DNA of 64,000 bases from Leyella stercorea. Its GTDB lineage: Bacteria > Bacteroidota > Bacteroidia > Bacteroidales > Bacteroidaceae. The position numbers and the translations under genes were made by a program. Location: NCBI RefSeq assembly GCF_021531655.1, contig NZ_JADYUF010000009.1:32288-96287 (forward strand), written 5' to 3'. Shown here piece by piece: positions 1-8,786 of the stretch. The notes beneath the pieces were generated by a model that worked only from the letters and a program-made list of their open reading frames with translations, did not search any database and was not told the origin of the DNA. Every line of letters begins with the position of its first letter. The stretch's first letter is position 1.

Positions 1-1
1 C

Positions 2-460
2 AGCAACTTCGGCGACATCGACCAGATATACGAGTACGCATCGGAGCATAACATACCCTTCTACTGCGTCACGGCTTCTACCGACAGCGACATCAACCGC
101 TGGCGCGACCTGACCGGAGCCGAATACCCGTTCTGCACAGCCGACGAGACAACACTCAAGACCATAATACGAAGCAACCCCGGACTGCTGCTCCTTAAGG
201 ACGCAACCATCATAGGCAAGTGGAGCCACAACCAGCTGCCCGACCCCGACGAGCTCACGGCAAGCCCCGACAAGCTGCCCATCGGACAACAGCCCGACGA
301 CGGAGTGACCGGCAAACTCATCAAGGTGCTGCTCACATTCCTGCTGCCTCTGACGCTGCTGACCATCGCCGACCGCCTGTGGGCATGGTCGAAATGGGTG
401 CGCAACAAAGAAAAGAAAGAATCGGACAAAATATTTCAAATCTTTAAAAACAAAAAGAAA
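2..460 (+). CDS. DoxX-family membrane protein, C-terminal part (partial; no stop before tpiA)
   Basis: The 5' end lies outside the window. About 150 residues are visible. A thioredoxin-fold-like stretch comes first ([34 protein letters not shown]). One transmembrane helix follows (residues near [18 protein letters not shown]), then a basic tail. The pattern fits the C-terminal half of DoxX-type proteins that, from general knowledge, precede tpiA in Bacteroidales. No stop codon occurs in this frame between position 2 and the tpiA ATG at 461, and that ATG is in the same frame, so translation would run into triosephosphate isomerase. The last 13 residues before the ATG (from SDKIFQIF on) are AT-rich and look like a former 5' leader. 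The function is unknown; a redox or membrane role is inference. Confidence 0.6.
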
Positions 461-1222
461 ATGAGAAAGAAAATTGTAGCAGGTAACTGGAAGATGAACC
501 TTAACCTGCAGGATGGCGTAGCTCTCGCCAAAGAGATCAACGAAGCTCTCGCAGCTGACAAACCAAACTGCGAAGTTATAATCTGCACTCCGTTCATTCA
601 CCTCGCTTCTGTAGCTCAGGTGCTCGACCAGAACGTAGTAGCTCTCGGTGCCGAGAACTGCGCTGACAAGGTTAAGGGCGCTTACACTGGCGAAGTTTCA
701 GCCGAAATGGTTAAGAGTACTGGTGCTCAGTACGTAATCCTCGGCCACTCAGAGCGTCGTCAGTACTACGGCGAGACTGCTGAGATTCTGAAGGAGAAGG
801 TAGACCTCGCACTTGCTAACGGCCTGAAGATTCTCTTCTGCTGCGGCGAGACTCTTGAGGAGCGTCAGGCAGAGAAGCAGAACGAGGTAGTAAAGGCAGA
901 ACTCGAAGGCTCGGTATTCCACCTCGACGCAGAGGCTTGGAAGAACATCGTTATCGCTTACGAGCCGATCTGGGCTATCGGTACAGGCATGACTGCTACT
1001 TCTGACCAGGCTGAGGAGATGCTTGCTTACATCCGCTCAATCGTTGCCGAGAAGTACGGCCAGGAGGCTGCCGAGAACACTTCTATCCTCTACGGTGGAA
1101 GCTGCAAGGCCAGCAACGCTCCCGAGCTCTTCTCTAAGCCTAACATCGACGGTGGCCTCATCGGTGGCGCTTCATTGAAGTGCGCTGACTTCAAGGGCAT
1201 CATCGACGCTTGGAAGAAGTAA
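461..1222 (+). CDS. tpiA: Triosephosphate isomerase
   Basis: Interconverts dihydroxyacetone phosphate and glyceraldehyde 3-phosphate in glycolysis; cytoplasmic. The 253-residue product is full length for the family. Catalytic residues are all present: N9 and K11 in AGNWKMN, H96 in LGHSERR and E168 in [11 protein letters not shown]. The phosphate-binding YGGS and GGLIGGASL segments lie near the C terminus. The ATG at 461 gives the canonical N terminus [13 protein letters not shown], so I chose it although the reading frame stays open upstream to the window edge. A strong hairpin follows 30 bp after the stop. The SPOR gene and folE come next, an order I recall as common in Bacteroidales. Confidence 0.97.
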   Translation: MRKKIVAGNWKMNLNLQDGVALAKEINEALAADKPNCEVIICTPFIHLASVAQVLDQNVVALGAENCADKVKGAYTGEVSAEMVKSTGAQYVILGHSERRQYYGETAEILKEKVDLALANGLKILFCCGETLEERQAEKQNEVVKAELEGSVFHLDAEAWKNIVIAYEPIWAIGTGMTATSDQAEEMLAYIRSIVAEKYGQEAAENTSILYGGSCKASNAPELFSKPNIDGGLIGGASLKCADFKGIIDAWKK

Positions 1223-1251
1223 TCAGGACTCAACAAGACTAATTCAAAACA

Positions 1252-1282
1252 GTGGAGCTGCCGCAATTGCCGGCGGCTCCAC
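1252..1282 (+). terminator. Hairpin after tpiA
   Basis: A 12 bp stem (GTGGAGCTGCCG pairing with CGGCGGCTCCAC, one U-G wobble) closes a 7 nt loop, followed by AT-rich sequence without a clean T-tract. It probably ends or attenuates tpiA transcription just before the SPOR gene start at 1297. Confidence 0.6.
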
Positions 1283-1296
1283 ATTATAATATATAT

Positions 1297-1986
1297 ATGA
1301 AACGCTTTCTATTCATACTGAACTTGCTATTATGCATAGGTGCTGCCGCCCAGGCACAAACCTACACACAACACCTGCAACAGAAAAAGCAGGGCAAGGC
1401 CAATGTCACCCTGACACAGAGCCGCGAAATAGAAACGCTTGTCAACGGTGCCAACGTGAGCGCACGCAAACCTGCCGACGACAACCAGACACCAAATAAC
1501 GCACACAAAACCGACAACGCCCCAATCAAAAAGCAGAACAACCAGGAGCAGGCGCACCAAAAGCACTCTGCCAACCAACATAAAGGCGACAGCACCAACA
1601 ACGCCCATCGCGAACAGCACGCTACCAACGAGCATCACGCCGACAACCACAAGACCGACAACAACGACAACGAAATGGAAATCCCTACTGTCGATATGCG
1701 CAAGAAGGTGATGCGTAGAGCCTACAAAGTGAACGGATATCGCGTGCAGGTGTTTGCCGGAGGCAACTCGCGCAACGACAAAATCAAAGCACAAAATGCT
1801 GGCAACGCCGTAAAAATGGCATTTCCAAGCCAGCCTATATACGTACACTTCTACTCGCCACGATGGATTTGCCGTATGGGCAACTACCGCACCTACGCAG
1901 AGGCCAACGCCATTCTGCAACAGGTAAAGAAAATGGGATACAAGCAGGCTTGCATCGTAAGCGGAAAGATTACTGTGGCGTATTAG
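1297..1986 (+). CDS. Secreted SPOR-domain protein
   Basis: The 229-residue product starts with a signal peptide (MKRFLFILNLLLCIGAAAQAQ). A central stretch of about 75 residues is very rich in N, H, Q, K and D and looks disordered. A C-terminal SPOR-like domain of about 80 residues follows (YRVQVFAGG, YVHFYSPRWICRMGNYRTYAEA). SPOR domains bind denuded peptidoglycan glycan strands, so a periplasmic cell-wall role is likely by family. I chose the ATG at 1297 because it begins the signal peptide; the upstream in-frame ATG at 1252 would lie inside the tpiA hairpin. The gene sits between tpiA and folE with its own hairpin upstream. Confidence 0.8.
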   Translation: MKRFLFILNLLLCIGAAAQAQTYTQHLQQKKQGKANVTLTQSREIETLVNGANVSARKPADDNQTPNNAHKTDNAPIKKQNNQEQAHQKHSANQHKGDSTNNAHREQHATNEHHADNHKTDNNDNEMEIPTVDMRKKVMRRAYKVNGYRVQVFAGGNSRNDKIKAQNAGNAVKMAFPSQPIYVHFYSPRWICRMGNYRTYAEANAILQQVKKMGYKQACIVSGKITVAY

Positions 1987-2011
1987 GAATTAGGAGTTTT
2001 GAATGTTGAGT

Positions 2012-2212
2012 TTTGAATTATTCTCGGCTTCGCCTGCGATTATGAATTAATCAATGTTGAATTGAGAATCCAAAACCCAAAATTGCCAAAGGCAACAATT
2101 CAAAACTCAAAACTCAAAATTGCCAAAGGCAACAATTCAAAATTCAAAATTCAAAATCGCAGGCGAAGCCGAGAACAATTCAAAATTCAAAACTCAAAAT
2201 TCAAAACTCAAA
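2012..2212. repeat. TCAAAA-type repeat tract with a 21 bp perfect inverted repeat
   Basis: The whole space between the SPOR gene and folE is repetitive. TTCTCGGCTTCGCCTGCGAT (from 2021) is perfectly repeated in inverted form at 2155-2175 and could fold as a long snap-back. Between and after these arms are heptad-like TTCAAAA and CTCAAAA units and two copies of AATTGCCAAAGGCAACAATT (2081 and 2118), itself palindromic. The tract runs directly into the folE ATG. The same sequence family reappears at 28,569-28,770. Confidence 0.85.
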
Positions 2213-2803
2213 ATGATAACTCCCGAATATCGCGAGGGTCTCGACGACCTCGCATCACACTACAAAGAAGTACTGACATTGCTCGGCGAAGACCCCGAAC
2301 GTGAGGGACTGCAGAAGACCCCGATGCGTGTAGCAAAGGCTATGCAGGTGCTCACACGCGGATACTCGCAAGATCCGCACAAGGTATTGACCGACGCCCT
2401 CTTCAAGGAAGACTACAACCAGATGGTACTCGTCAAGGACATCGACGTGTTCTCGCTGTGCGAACACCACATGCTGCCCTTCTACGGCAAGGCACACGTG
2501 GCGTATATCCCCAACGGCTACATCACCGGACTGAGCAAGATAGCACGCGTAGTAGACATATTCTCACATCGTCTGCAGGTGCAGGAACGCCTCACACAGC
2601 AGATACGCGAGTGCATCGAGGACACACTCCATCCCCTCGGAGTGATGGTAGTGATTGAGGCTAAGCACATGTGCATGCAGATGCGTGGCGTGGAGAAGCA
2701 AAGCTCCATAACCATGACAAGCGACTTCTCGGGTGCTTTCGAACAGGCGAAGACTCGCCAGGAACTGATGAACCTCATCAACTCCAATTCGCACAAGTTC
2801 TGA
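2213..2803 (+). CDS. folE: GTP cyclohydrolase I
   Basis: Converts GTP to 7,8-dihydroneopterin triphosphate, the first step of tetrahydrofolate (and queuosine precursor) synthesis; homodecameric zinc enzyme, cytoplasmic. The 196-residue product has the type I hallmark residues: zinc ligands C83 and H86 in [10 protein letters not shown] and C154 in [12 protein letters not shown], plus [10 protein letters not shown] and QERLTQQI. The ATG at 2213 gives the normal N terminus [10 protein letters not shown]; earlier starts would translate the upstream repeat tract. The gene has no recognisable promoter of its own, and its leader is made entirely of repeats. Confidence 0.96.
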   Translation: MITPEYREGLDDLASHYKEVLTLLGEDPEREGLQKTPMRVAKAMQVLTRGYSQDPHKVLTDALFKEDYNQMVLVKDIDVFSLCEHHMLPFYGKAHVAYIPNGYITGLSKIARVVDIFSHRLQVQERLTQQIRECIEDTLHPLGVMVVIEAKHMCMQMRGVEKQSSITMTSDFSGAFEQAKTRQELMNLINSNSHKF

Positions 2804-2939
2804 CAAGAACAAAAAAATATTGAAAAAAAGCAGACTATCCATGCAATGTTTGCCTGATGCCTGCATTATATATAATGTATAGGCCGTAAAGCTATAACAT
2901 TGCAACGAATATAAAAACAATAAAAACAGAACAAACAAA

Positions 2940-3626
2940 ATGAAGAATCTTAGAAACTTTATCATGGCGTTCGTCGGCTTCATTGCCGTTGCCATGTGCG
3001 TAACATCATGTCTCAGCAACGAGGACGACTCTCTCGACTACGCTACACAGAAGCAATATCAGCAAGTTATGGAAGGTCCGCAGACCGGCAAGATCCGCTT
3101 CTATCGCCAGCAGGGCACAAGAGCCTACGTAGGTCAGCAGACTCTCGTCAAGTACGACTCTATTCCTGCCAACTGGTATATAGGATCAGACTCTACTATA
3201 ACAATCAACAACTTCCCGGTATATATGCTCGACAGCGCCATTATTGTCAACAAGGAAGCTACAGGCGACGATGCCGTGAAGTATCGCTCGCTCAATCAGG
3301 CTATCCGCGCTATGAAGGACAACCCTTCACAGGGCTTTACAAAAGCAAAGGCTATTTACGCTATCCCTTCAACAGGATGGGTAAGCGAGAGCGTATTACA
3401 GTTTATGCTTCAGCCGTTGACAATCGAGCGTACTATAAACTTTAACGGAGGCGACCACAAGGTTTACTTTGTATTCAACAGCTACAACGTAGGCGCATTC
3501 TCAAGAAGCACCCGTGAGGCTCAGGCATCGTACACACTGTCTGCTATCTGCATCGACCAGCTCAGCCCGCAGAATGCTGTGCCGTCAACATACTTCAATA
3601 GCGTAGGCATCCTGTTGGCAAAATAA
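2940..3626 (+). CDS. Lipoprotein of unknown function
   Basis: The 228-residue product begins with a lipoprotein signal whose lipobox ends at C24 (AMCVTSC). The aspartate-rich LSNEDDSLD after the cysteine fits surface export in Bacteroidetes. The rest is predicted beta-rich, with no catalytic motif I recognise; length and layout resemble the DUF4840-type lipoproteins of Bacteroidales, but this is uncertain. It stands alone between folE and xth and shows no obvious partner. Confidence 0.7.
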   Translation: MKNLRNFIMAFVGFIAVAMCVTSCLSNEDDSLDYATQKQYQQVMEGPQTGKIRFYRQQGTRAYVGQQTLVKYDSIPANWYIGSDSTITINNFPVYMLDSAIIVNKEATGDDAVKYRSLNQAIRAMKDNPSQGFTKAKAIYAIPSTGWVSESVLQFMLQPLTIERTINFNGGDHKVYFVFNSYNVGAFSRSTREAQASYTLSAICIDQLSPQNAVPSTYFNSVGILLAK

Positions 3627-3677
3627 GGCGCAACACGTGTGCTACAGCTACAACAATAAATAAGCAAATACACATAA

Positions 3678-4427
3678 ATGAAATTCATTTCATGGAACGT
3701 AAACGGTCTGCGTGCGTGCGTGCAGAAAGGGTTTGAAGAATCTTTCCGCACGCTCGACGCGGACTTTTTCTGTCTGCAAGAGACCAAGATGCAGGCAGGT
3801 CAGCTCGACCTGCAGTTTGAAGGCTACAACTCCTATTGGAACTATGCCGACAAGAAGGGATATTCGGGCACTGCCATATACACACGCCACACACCCCTAA
3901 GCGTGAGCTACGGCATCGGAATAGACGAGCACGACCACGAGGGACGCGTCATAACACTCGAGATGGAGGAATTCTATCTCGTCACATGCTATACACCCAA
4001 CTCGCAGGACGGGCTGCGCCGACTCGACTATCGCATGAAGTGGGAGGACGACTTCCTCAACTACATCAAGCAGCTGGATGCCAAGAAACCCGTCATCCTT
4101 TGCGGCGACCTGAACGTGGCACACGAAGAAATCGACCTCAAGAATCCCAAGACCAACCGCAAGAATGCCGGATTCACCGACGAAGAACGACAGAAGATGA
4201 CACAATTCCTCAACAACGGATTTGTCGATTCGTTCCGTACGCTCCATCCCGACGACCCTACCTACTCGTGGTGGTCGTACCGATTCCGTGCACGCGAGAA
4301 GAACGCCGGGTGGCGCATCGACTACTTCATCGTGTCCGAACGTATGCAAGCCAGCATCGCATCAGCATCAATACATACAGAAATATACGGCAGCGACCAC
4401 TGCCCAGTAGAGCTCGTCATTGAATGA
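3678..4427 (+). CDS. xth: Exodeoxyribonuclease III / AP endonuclease
   Basis: Base-excision repair enzyme that cleaves at abasic sites and trims 3' ends. The 249-residue protein carries the endonuclease/exonuclease/phosphatase set: N7 in WNVNG, E35 in CLQETKM, the TCYTPNS tyrosine, GDLNVAH, GWRIDYF and GSDHCPVEL at the C terminus. Length and motif order match the bacterial ExoA/Xth family. The stop codon lies inside the following terminator hairpin, so the gene ends a transcription unit. Confidence 0.95.
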   Translation: MKFISWNVNGLRACVQKGFEESFRTLDADFFCLQETKMQAGQLDLQFEGYNSYWNYADKKGYSGTAIYTRHTPLSVSYGIGIDEHDHEGRVITLEMEEFYLVTCYTPNSQDGLRRLDYRMKWEDDFLNYIKQLDAKKPVILCGDLNVAHEEIDLKNPKTNRKNAGFTDEERQKMTQFLNNGFVDSFRTLHPDDPTYSWWSYRFRAREKNAGWRIDYFIVSERMQASIASASIHTEIYGSDHCPVELVIE

Positions 4428-4439
4428 CGGGCTTTTTTT
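4412..4439 (+). terminator. Intrinsic terminator overlapping the xth stop codon
   Basis: GCTCGTCAT pairs with ATGACGGGC (one G-U pair) around a 3 nt loop and is followed by seven T. The xth stop codon TGA (4425-4427) is within the stem, so coding and termination signals overlap. Confidence 0.85.
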
Positions 4440-4477
4440 ATAATGTAATAAGCATAACCTAAAGAAACATTAAAATA

Positions 4478-4509
4478 TTTGTCATTTCCGCAAAAAGTAA
4501 CTATCTTTG
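4478..4509 (+). promoter_or_regulatory. Bacteroidetes promoter for psd-pssA
   Basis: TTTG at 4478-4481, a 20 nt spacer and TATCTTTG at 4502-4509 match the Bacteroidetes primary sigma consensus. Transcription would start near 4516, giving psd a leader of over 100 nt. Confidence 0.8.
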
Positions 4510-4629
4510 CACAGATAAACTGTGTCCGTGCATACAACTGTTTTCTTGACATTTCTATCGGGACATACAACAATGTGTGAAAACAAAATTAAAACAACAA
4601 CCAAATACAGCCTAACCCCATAACTTACA

Positions 4630-5322
4630 ATGATTAAAAGAATAAAGAAACTCAAGAAAATACGTTTACACCGTGAAGGAACCGACACTCTCGTATACGG
4701 ATTCATATTCATTGCAGCTATCGCTCTGCTGTTGTGGCGCTTCTGCGACAACAAAGCTCCGTTCTGGTGCTTCACAGTAATATTCGCTGTAGTATATGGT
4801 ATTGTCATCAACTTCTTCCGATGCCCTATCAGATTCTTCCCAAGCGAAGACACCGAGAAGATAGTAGTGGCTCCGGCCGACGGACGCATCGTAGTGATTG
4901 AAGAGGTAGACGAAGACACATACTTCCACGAGCGCCGCATTATGGTGAGCATTTTTATGAGTCTGTTCAATGTACACGCCAACTGGTTCCCCGTAGACGG
5001 ACGCGTCAAGCTCGTAGCTCACCACAACGGCAACTTCCACAAGGCTTGGTTGCCCAAGGCAAGCGAAGAGAACGAGCACGCCGACGTAGTCATAACAACT
5101 CCCGATGGTGTCGACATCCTGTGCCGACAGATAGCCGGTGCCGTGGCACGACGCATCGTGACATACGCCAAGGAGGGTGAGGATTGCTACATCGACGAGC
5201 ACCTCGGATTTATAAAGTTCGGTTCGCGCGTTGACGTTTATCTGCCACTCGGCACCGAGATATGCGTCAAGATGGGACAAGCCACTACCGGCGACCAGAC
5301 TGTTATAGCAAAGCTCAAATAG
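4630..5322 (+). CDS. psd: Phosphatidylserine decarboxylase
   Basis: Makes phosphatidylethanolamine from phosphatidylserine at the membrane, using a pyruvoyl group. The 230-residue protein is of the short (type II-like, PSD-A) class. Two membrane helices lie near residues 20-63. The core contains [23 protein letters not shown] and the self-cleavage site FGS, where G198-S199 would be cut and serine becomes the pyruvoyl group. pssA, which makes its substrate, follows 88 bp downstream, so the pair forms a lipid synthesis unit. Its promoter is at 4478-4509. Confidence 0.93.
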   Translation: MIKRIKKLKKIRLHREGTDTLVYGFIFIAAIALLLWRFCDNKAPFWCFTVIFAVVYGIVINFFRCPIRFFPSEDTEKIVVAPADGRIVVIEEVDEDTYFHERRIMVSIFMSLFNVHANWFPVDGRVKLVAHHNGNFHKAWLPKASEENEHADVVITTPDGVDILCRQIAGAVARRIVTYAKEGEDCYIDEHLGFIKFGSRVDVYLPLGTEICVKMGQATTGDQTVIAKLK

Positions 5323-5361
5323 AGTTGGGCTAACAAAAGCAATACGGAACAACAATGACAG

Positions 5362-5390
5362 AATCGCGGCATTGCCGCGATTTTGATTTT
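5362..5390 (+). terminator. Hairpin between psd and pssA
   Basis: AATCGCGGC and GCCGCGATT form a perfect 9 bp stem with a 3 nt loop, followed by a T-rich stretch. It may be a terminator or an attenuator that lowers pssA expression relative to psd. Confidence 0.65.
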
Positions 5391-5410
5391 ATAAATTCAA
5401 AATTCGAATA

Positions 5411-6136
5411 ATGGCAAACTTTATTACAAGTAAGATACCAAACACCCTGACATGCGGCAACCTCGTATCGGGCTGCATAGCTACCTACTTCGCCTTGTGC
5501 GGCGAAGCACAACTGGCGCTCATGTGGATTGTAGCAGGAGCCGTATTCGACTTCTTCGACGGAATGAGCGCCCGTCTGCTCGGAGTAAGCTCGCCCATAG
5601 GCAAGGAACTCGACTCGCTGGCCGATGACGTGACCTTCGGGGTGGCACCAGCAGCAATGGTGTTCACCCAACTCTCGGTAATGGAATATCCATCGTTTAT
5701 GGAACCGATAGCACCATACGTACCGTTCTTCGCATTCGTAATGGCTGCATTCTCGGCTCTGCGATTGGCTAAGTTCAATCTCGACACACGACAGACCACA
5801 TCGTTCATCGGACTCCCTACACCTGCCAACGCCTTGTTCTGGGCATCGTTGCTGGTATCACAACCCGACATCATCGAGAGTTCTTCAATGATGGTGTTGC
5901 CTATGCTCGCAATGATATGCATAAGCAGCTGGCTATTGATAGCTGAAATTCCGATGTTCGCCCTAAAGTTCAAGAACTGGGGATGGGCAGGCAACGAGCT
6001 TAGATATTCATTCATCGTGTTCTCGGCTGCCATGATTGTATTGCTGGGCATAATGCAAAGCTTCTGGGTTATCATAACAGCCTACTTCCTCATATCGGTT
6101 GTAGCTGACGCTATGAATACCAAAGCCAAGCAATAA
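5411..6136 (+). CDS. pssA: CDP-diacylglycerol-serine O-phosphatidyltransferase
   Basis: Transfers a phosphatidyl group from CDP-diacylglycerol to serine, giving phosphatidylserine, the substrate of the upstream psd product. The 241-residue membrane protein contains the CDP-alcohol phosphotransferase motif DG-x2-AR-x8-G-x3-D-x3-D, seen as FDGMSARLLG followed by GKELDSLADD. Hydrophobic segments span the rest of the protein. The start at 5411 gives MANFITSKIPNTLTCGNL, the usual beginning of this family. Confidence 0.95.
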   Translation: MANFITSKIPNTLTCGNLVSGCIATYFALCGEAQLALMWIVAGAVFDFFDGMSARLLGVSSPIGKELDSLADDVTFGVAPAAMVFTQLSVMEYPSFMEPIAPYVPFFAFVMAAFSALRLAKFNLDTRQTTSFIGLPTPANALFWASLLVSQPDIIESSSMMVLPMLAMICISSWLLIAEIPMFALKFKNWGWAGNELRYSFIVFSAAMIVLLGIMQSFWVIITAYFLISVVADAMNTKAKQ

Positions 6137-6197
6137 GTGGCAGGAAAAGCTCAAGAGAGGCACAAATATATTTATTAACTTCAAACAGACAAAGAAA

Positions 6198-6464
6198 ATG
6201 GTATTTGTAGGACTCTTTCTGAAATCAATATTTCTCATCTTGCTGCTGAGCGCCTTCTTCTTCATCGGCATCATATTATATTTATATGTACGCGTGAAGA
6301 AAATGACCAAGACGTTCAATTCCAAGTCTACAAGACGCTCCACCAACAAGTCACAACCGACAAACGAACACGTATACGACGAACGCCCTGAAAGCCAAGC
6401 CAAACGAAAGATATTTGCAAAAGACGAAGGCGAATACGTGGATTTTGAAGAAGAAAACAACTGA
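6198..6464 (+). CDS. Small membrane protein, DUF4834-like
   Basis: An 88-residue protein with one long N-terminal transmembrane helix (residues about 8-32), then a basic, polar cytoplasmic tail ending DEGEYVDFEEENN. The topology and the acidic YVDFEE end fit the DUF4834 family, which I recall next to pssA in Bacteroidales. No function is known. It is separated by a single base from the next ATG, so it is probably co-translated with the M20 peptidase gene. Confidence 0.7.
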   Translation: MVFVGLFLKSIFLILLLSAFFFIGIILYLYVRVKKMTKTFNSKSTRRSTNKSQPTNEHVYDERPESQAKRKIFAKDEGEYVDFEEENN

Positions 6465-6465
6465 T

Positions 6466-7521
6466 ATGGACAAGTATACAGACGAAGCCATAGCGTTGCT
6501 GCAACGACTTATAGCTACTCCGTCGACAAGTCGCGACGAAAAAAATGCAGCCGACATCATGCAAGGGTACATCGAAAGCCTTGGCATGAAGACGTGGCGC
6601 GAGGCTAACAATGTGTGGACTGTATCGCCATGGTTTGACGAAAACAAGCCCACCCTACTGCTCAACGCACATATCGACACCGTAAAACCCGTCAGTTCGT
6701 GGACTCGAAAACCATTTGAACCTACCATTGAGGACGGAACACTGTACGGACTGGGCAGCAACGACTGCGGTGGCGGACTCGTATCGCTTTTGCAGACAAT
6801 GCGCATCCTGTGCCGACAGGAGCAAAAATACAACATCGTTTATCTCGCTTCGGCGGAAGAGGAAGTGTCGGGCAAGGACGGAATAAGCCGGGCAATACCG
6901 CTGTTGCCACACATCGACGTTGCTATAGTGGGCGAACCTACTGGCATGCAACCTGCTGTTGCCGAAAAAGGACTGATGGTGCTCGACCTGACAGCACACG
7001 GCAAGAGCGGACATGCGGCACGTGGCGAAGGTATCAACGCCCTGTATGCAGCACTCGACGACCTCGTATGGATACGCGACTACCGCTTTGAGCGCGTCAG
7101 TCCGTTACTCGGACCTACCATAATGAACGCCACAGTCATCAATGCAGGCACCCAACACAATGTAGTTCCTGACGAATGTCATATCATAGTAGACGTGCGC
7201 ACCAACGAACTCTACACCAATGAGGAGGTGTGCGAATTCGTTGCAAAGAATATTCACAGCGACTGCAAGGCACGTTCATACCGACTACACTCGTCACATA
7301 TACCCACCAACCATCCAATAGTACAACGACTTACGGATATGGGCAAAACTCCATTCGGGTCGCCGACGCTTAGCGACCAGGCTCTGATGCCATGGCAGTC
7401 GCTCAAACTTGGACCTGGAGACTCGGCGCGATCACACTCTGCCGACGAATTCATTCGCATCGAAGAGATAAACGACGCAATAGACACATACGTTGACTTG
7501 CTCGACAAACAAGTAATTTGA
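6466..7521 (+). CDS. M20-family metallohydrolase, probably an N-acyl-ornithine deacylase
   Basis: Cytoplasmic di-zinc hydrolase of 351 residues. Metal-site signatures are present: NAHIDTV, SNDCGGG, SAEEEVSGKDG (catalytic and ligand glutamates) and GEPTG, with a late histidine in ARSHSADEF. The dimerisation domain begins at KSGHAARGEG. Closest in character to ArgE/DapE-type enzymes; in Bacteroidales such a protein often removes a succinyl or acetyl group from ornithine in arginine synthesis, but no arginine genes are nearby, so the substrate is inferred. I chose the ATG at 6466, one base after the previous stop. Confidence 0.8.
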   Translation: MDKYTDEAIALLQRLIATPSTSRDEKNAADIMQGYIESLGMKTWREANNVWTVSPWFDENKPTLLLNAHIDTVKPVSSWTRKPFEPTIEDGTLYGLGSNDCGGGLVSLLQTMRILCRQEQKYNIVYLASAEEEVSGKDGISRAIPLLPHIDVAIVGEPTGMQPAVAEKGLMVLDLTAHGKSGHAARGEGINALYAALDDLVWIRDYRFERVSPLLGPTIMNATVINAGTQHNVVPDECHIIVDVRTNELYTNEEVCEFVAKNIHSDCKARSYRLHSSHIPTNHPIVQRLTDMGKTPFGSPTLSDQALMPWQSLKLGPGDSARSHSADEFIRIEEINDAIDTYVDLLDKQVI

Positions 7522-7552
7522 AAACAACAAACATAAAACCCTGCAATCTATT

Positions 7553-8743
7553 ATGCTTAACAATTTCAAGATAGACAACGAAACCAAAAGCGGACAATGC
7601 AAGAAAGGCATACTCAACTATTTCGTTGCTAATGGCAACTCTACCATACAGGAGCTGGCCAAGGAAGTGAATCTTAGTGTTCCTACTGTCACTAAGGCAT
7701 TGGGCGAACTGCTCAACATGGGATATATCAACGAGTATGGAAAGCAGGAGACCGGCGAAGGACGCCATCCGACACTCTACGGCCTCAATCCCGACTCAGG
7801 CTATTTTGTCGGTGTAGAGATTAAGGAAGGCTTTGTCAACCTTGGAATGATAAACTTCCGGGGCGACCTCGTTAATATCGAGAACGACAAACCATGCCGC
7901 ATCGACAACACAATGGAGTCGGTCAAGGAGCTGTGCGAACTCGTCAAGCAGTTTATCGACAAGTCGGACGTGAACAAAGACAAAGTTCTTAACGTGCTCT
8001 TCAGCATTGCAGGACGCGTAAACGCAAAGAGCGGATACAGCCACACGATATACAACTTCACCGAAGAACCCCTCACTACACTCTTCTCCGACCTGCTCAA
8101 CTATCCTGCAAGCATCGAAAACGATACAAGAGCATACGCTTATGGCGAATATATGGCAGGCAATGTCAACGGCGAACGAGACATTCTGTTCGTAAATGCA
8201 AGCTGGGGACTTGGCCTCGGAATAATCGTCAACGGCGAACTCTATACCGGACGCTCTGGATTTGCAGGCGAAATAGGCCATATGCATATGTACAACAACG
8301 AGATACTCTGCCACTGTGGCAAGAAGGGATGTCTCGAAACCGAGGCTTCGGGACGCGCTCTCTACCGCATAATGCACGAACGCATAAATGCCGGCGAATC
8401 ATCGTCGCTGACACAAAGCGTCGGCAACGACTTCACACTCGAGGACATCATCGATGCCGTAAACGCCGAAGACCCACTTAGCATTGACGTAGTGGAGCAC
8501 ATCGGTCATACTATTGGCGAGACTGTTGCCAACCTTATCAATGTGTTCAACCCCGAACTGGTAGTCATAGGCGGACTGCTGGCACGCACGGGCGACTTCC
8601 TCCTGCAGGCTGTCAACGTGTCGGTGCGCAAGTATACACTCAACCTTGTCAACAAGGACACACGCCTGTGCCTGTCAAAACTCAACGCACGCGGAGGCAT
8701 TATAGGAGCCTGTCTGCTGGCACGCAAGATGGTGCTGGGATAA
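7553..8743 (+). CDS. ROK-family transcriptional regulator / sugar kinase-like protein
   Basis: The 396-residue protein has an N-terminal winged helix-turn-helix (about residues 15-65; NGNSTIQELAKEVNLSVPTV) and a ROK kinase fold. The zinc motif CHCGKKGCLE is present, as are the glucokinase-type GWGLG-like loop (ASWGLGLGI) and GEIGHMH. ROK repressors of this layout (NagC/XylR type) sense sugars or phosphosugars and control sugar-use genes. It stands between a peptidase and dnaE, so the targets cannot be read from context. Confidence 0.88.
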   Translation: MLNNFKIDNETKSGQCKKGILNYFVANGNSTIQELAKEVNLSVPTVTKALGELLNMGYINEYGKQETGEGRHPTLYGLNPDSGYFVGVEIKEGFVNLGMINFRGDLVNIENDKPCRIDNTMESVKELCELVKQFIDKSDVNKDKVLNVLFSIAGRVNAKSGYSHTIYNFTEEPLTTLFSDLLNYPASIENDTRAYAYGEYMAGNVNGERDILFVNASWGLGLGIIVNGELYTGRSGFAGEIGHMHMYNNEILCHCGKKGCLETEASGRALYRIMHERINAGESSSLTQSVGNDFTLEDIIDAVNAEDPLSIDVVEHIGHTIGETVANLINVFNPELVVIGGLLARTGDFLLQAVNVSVRKYTLNLVNKDTRLCLSKLNARGGIIGACLLARKMVLG

Positions 8744-8786
8744 GAACAGACCCGAATAAAGCCGCCGCCGATAATATCAAAATAAC

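Noticed and set aside
2062..2304. Lysine/asparagine-rich frame before folE
   Set aside because: It is the TCAAAA repeat tract in translation and overlaps folE in another frame.
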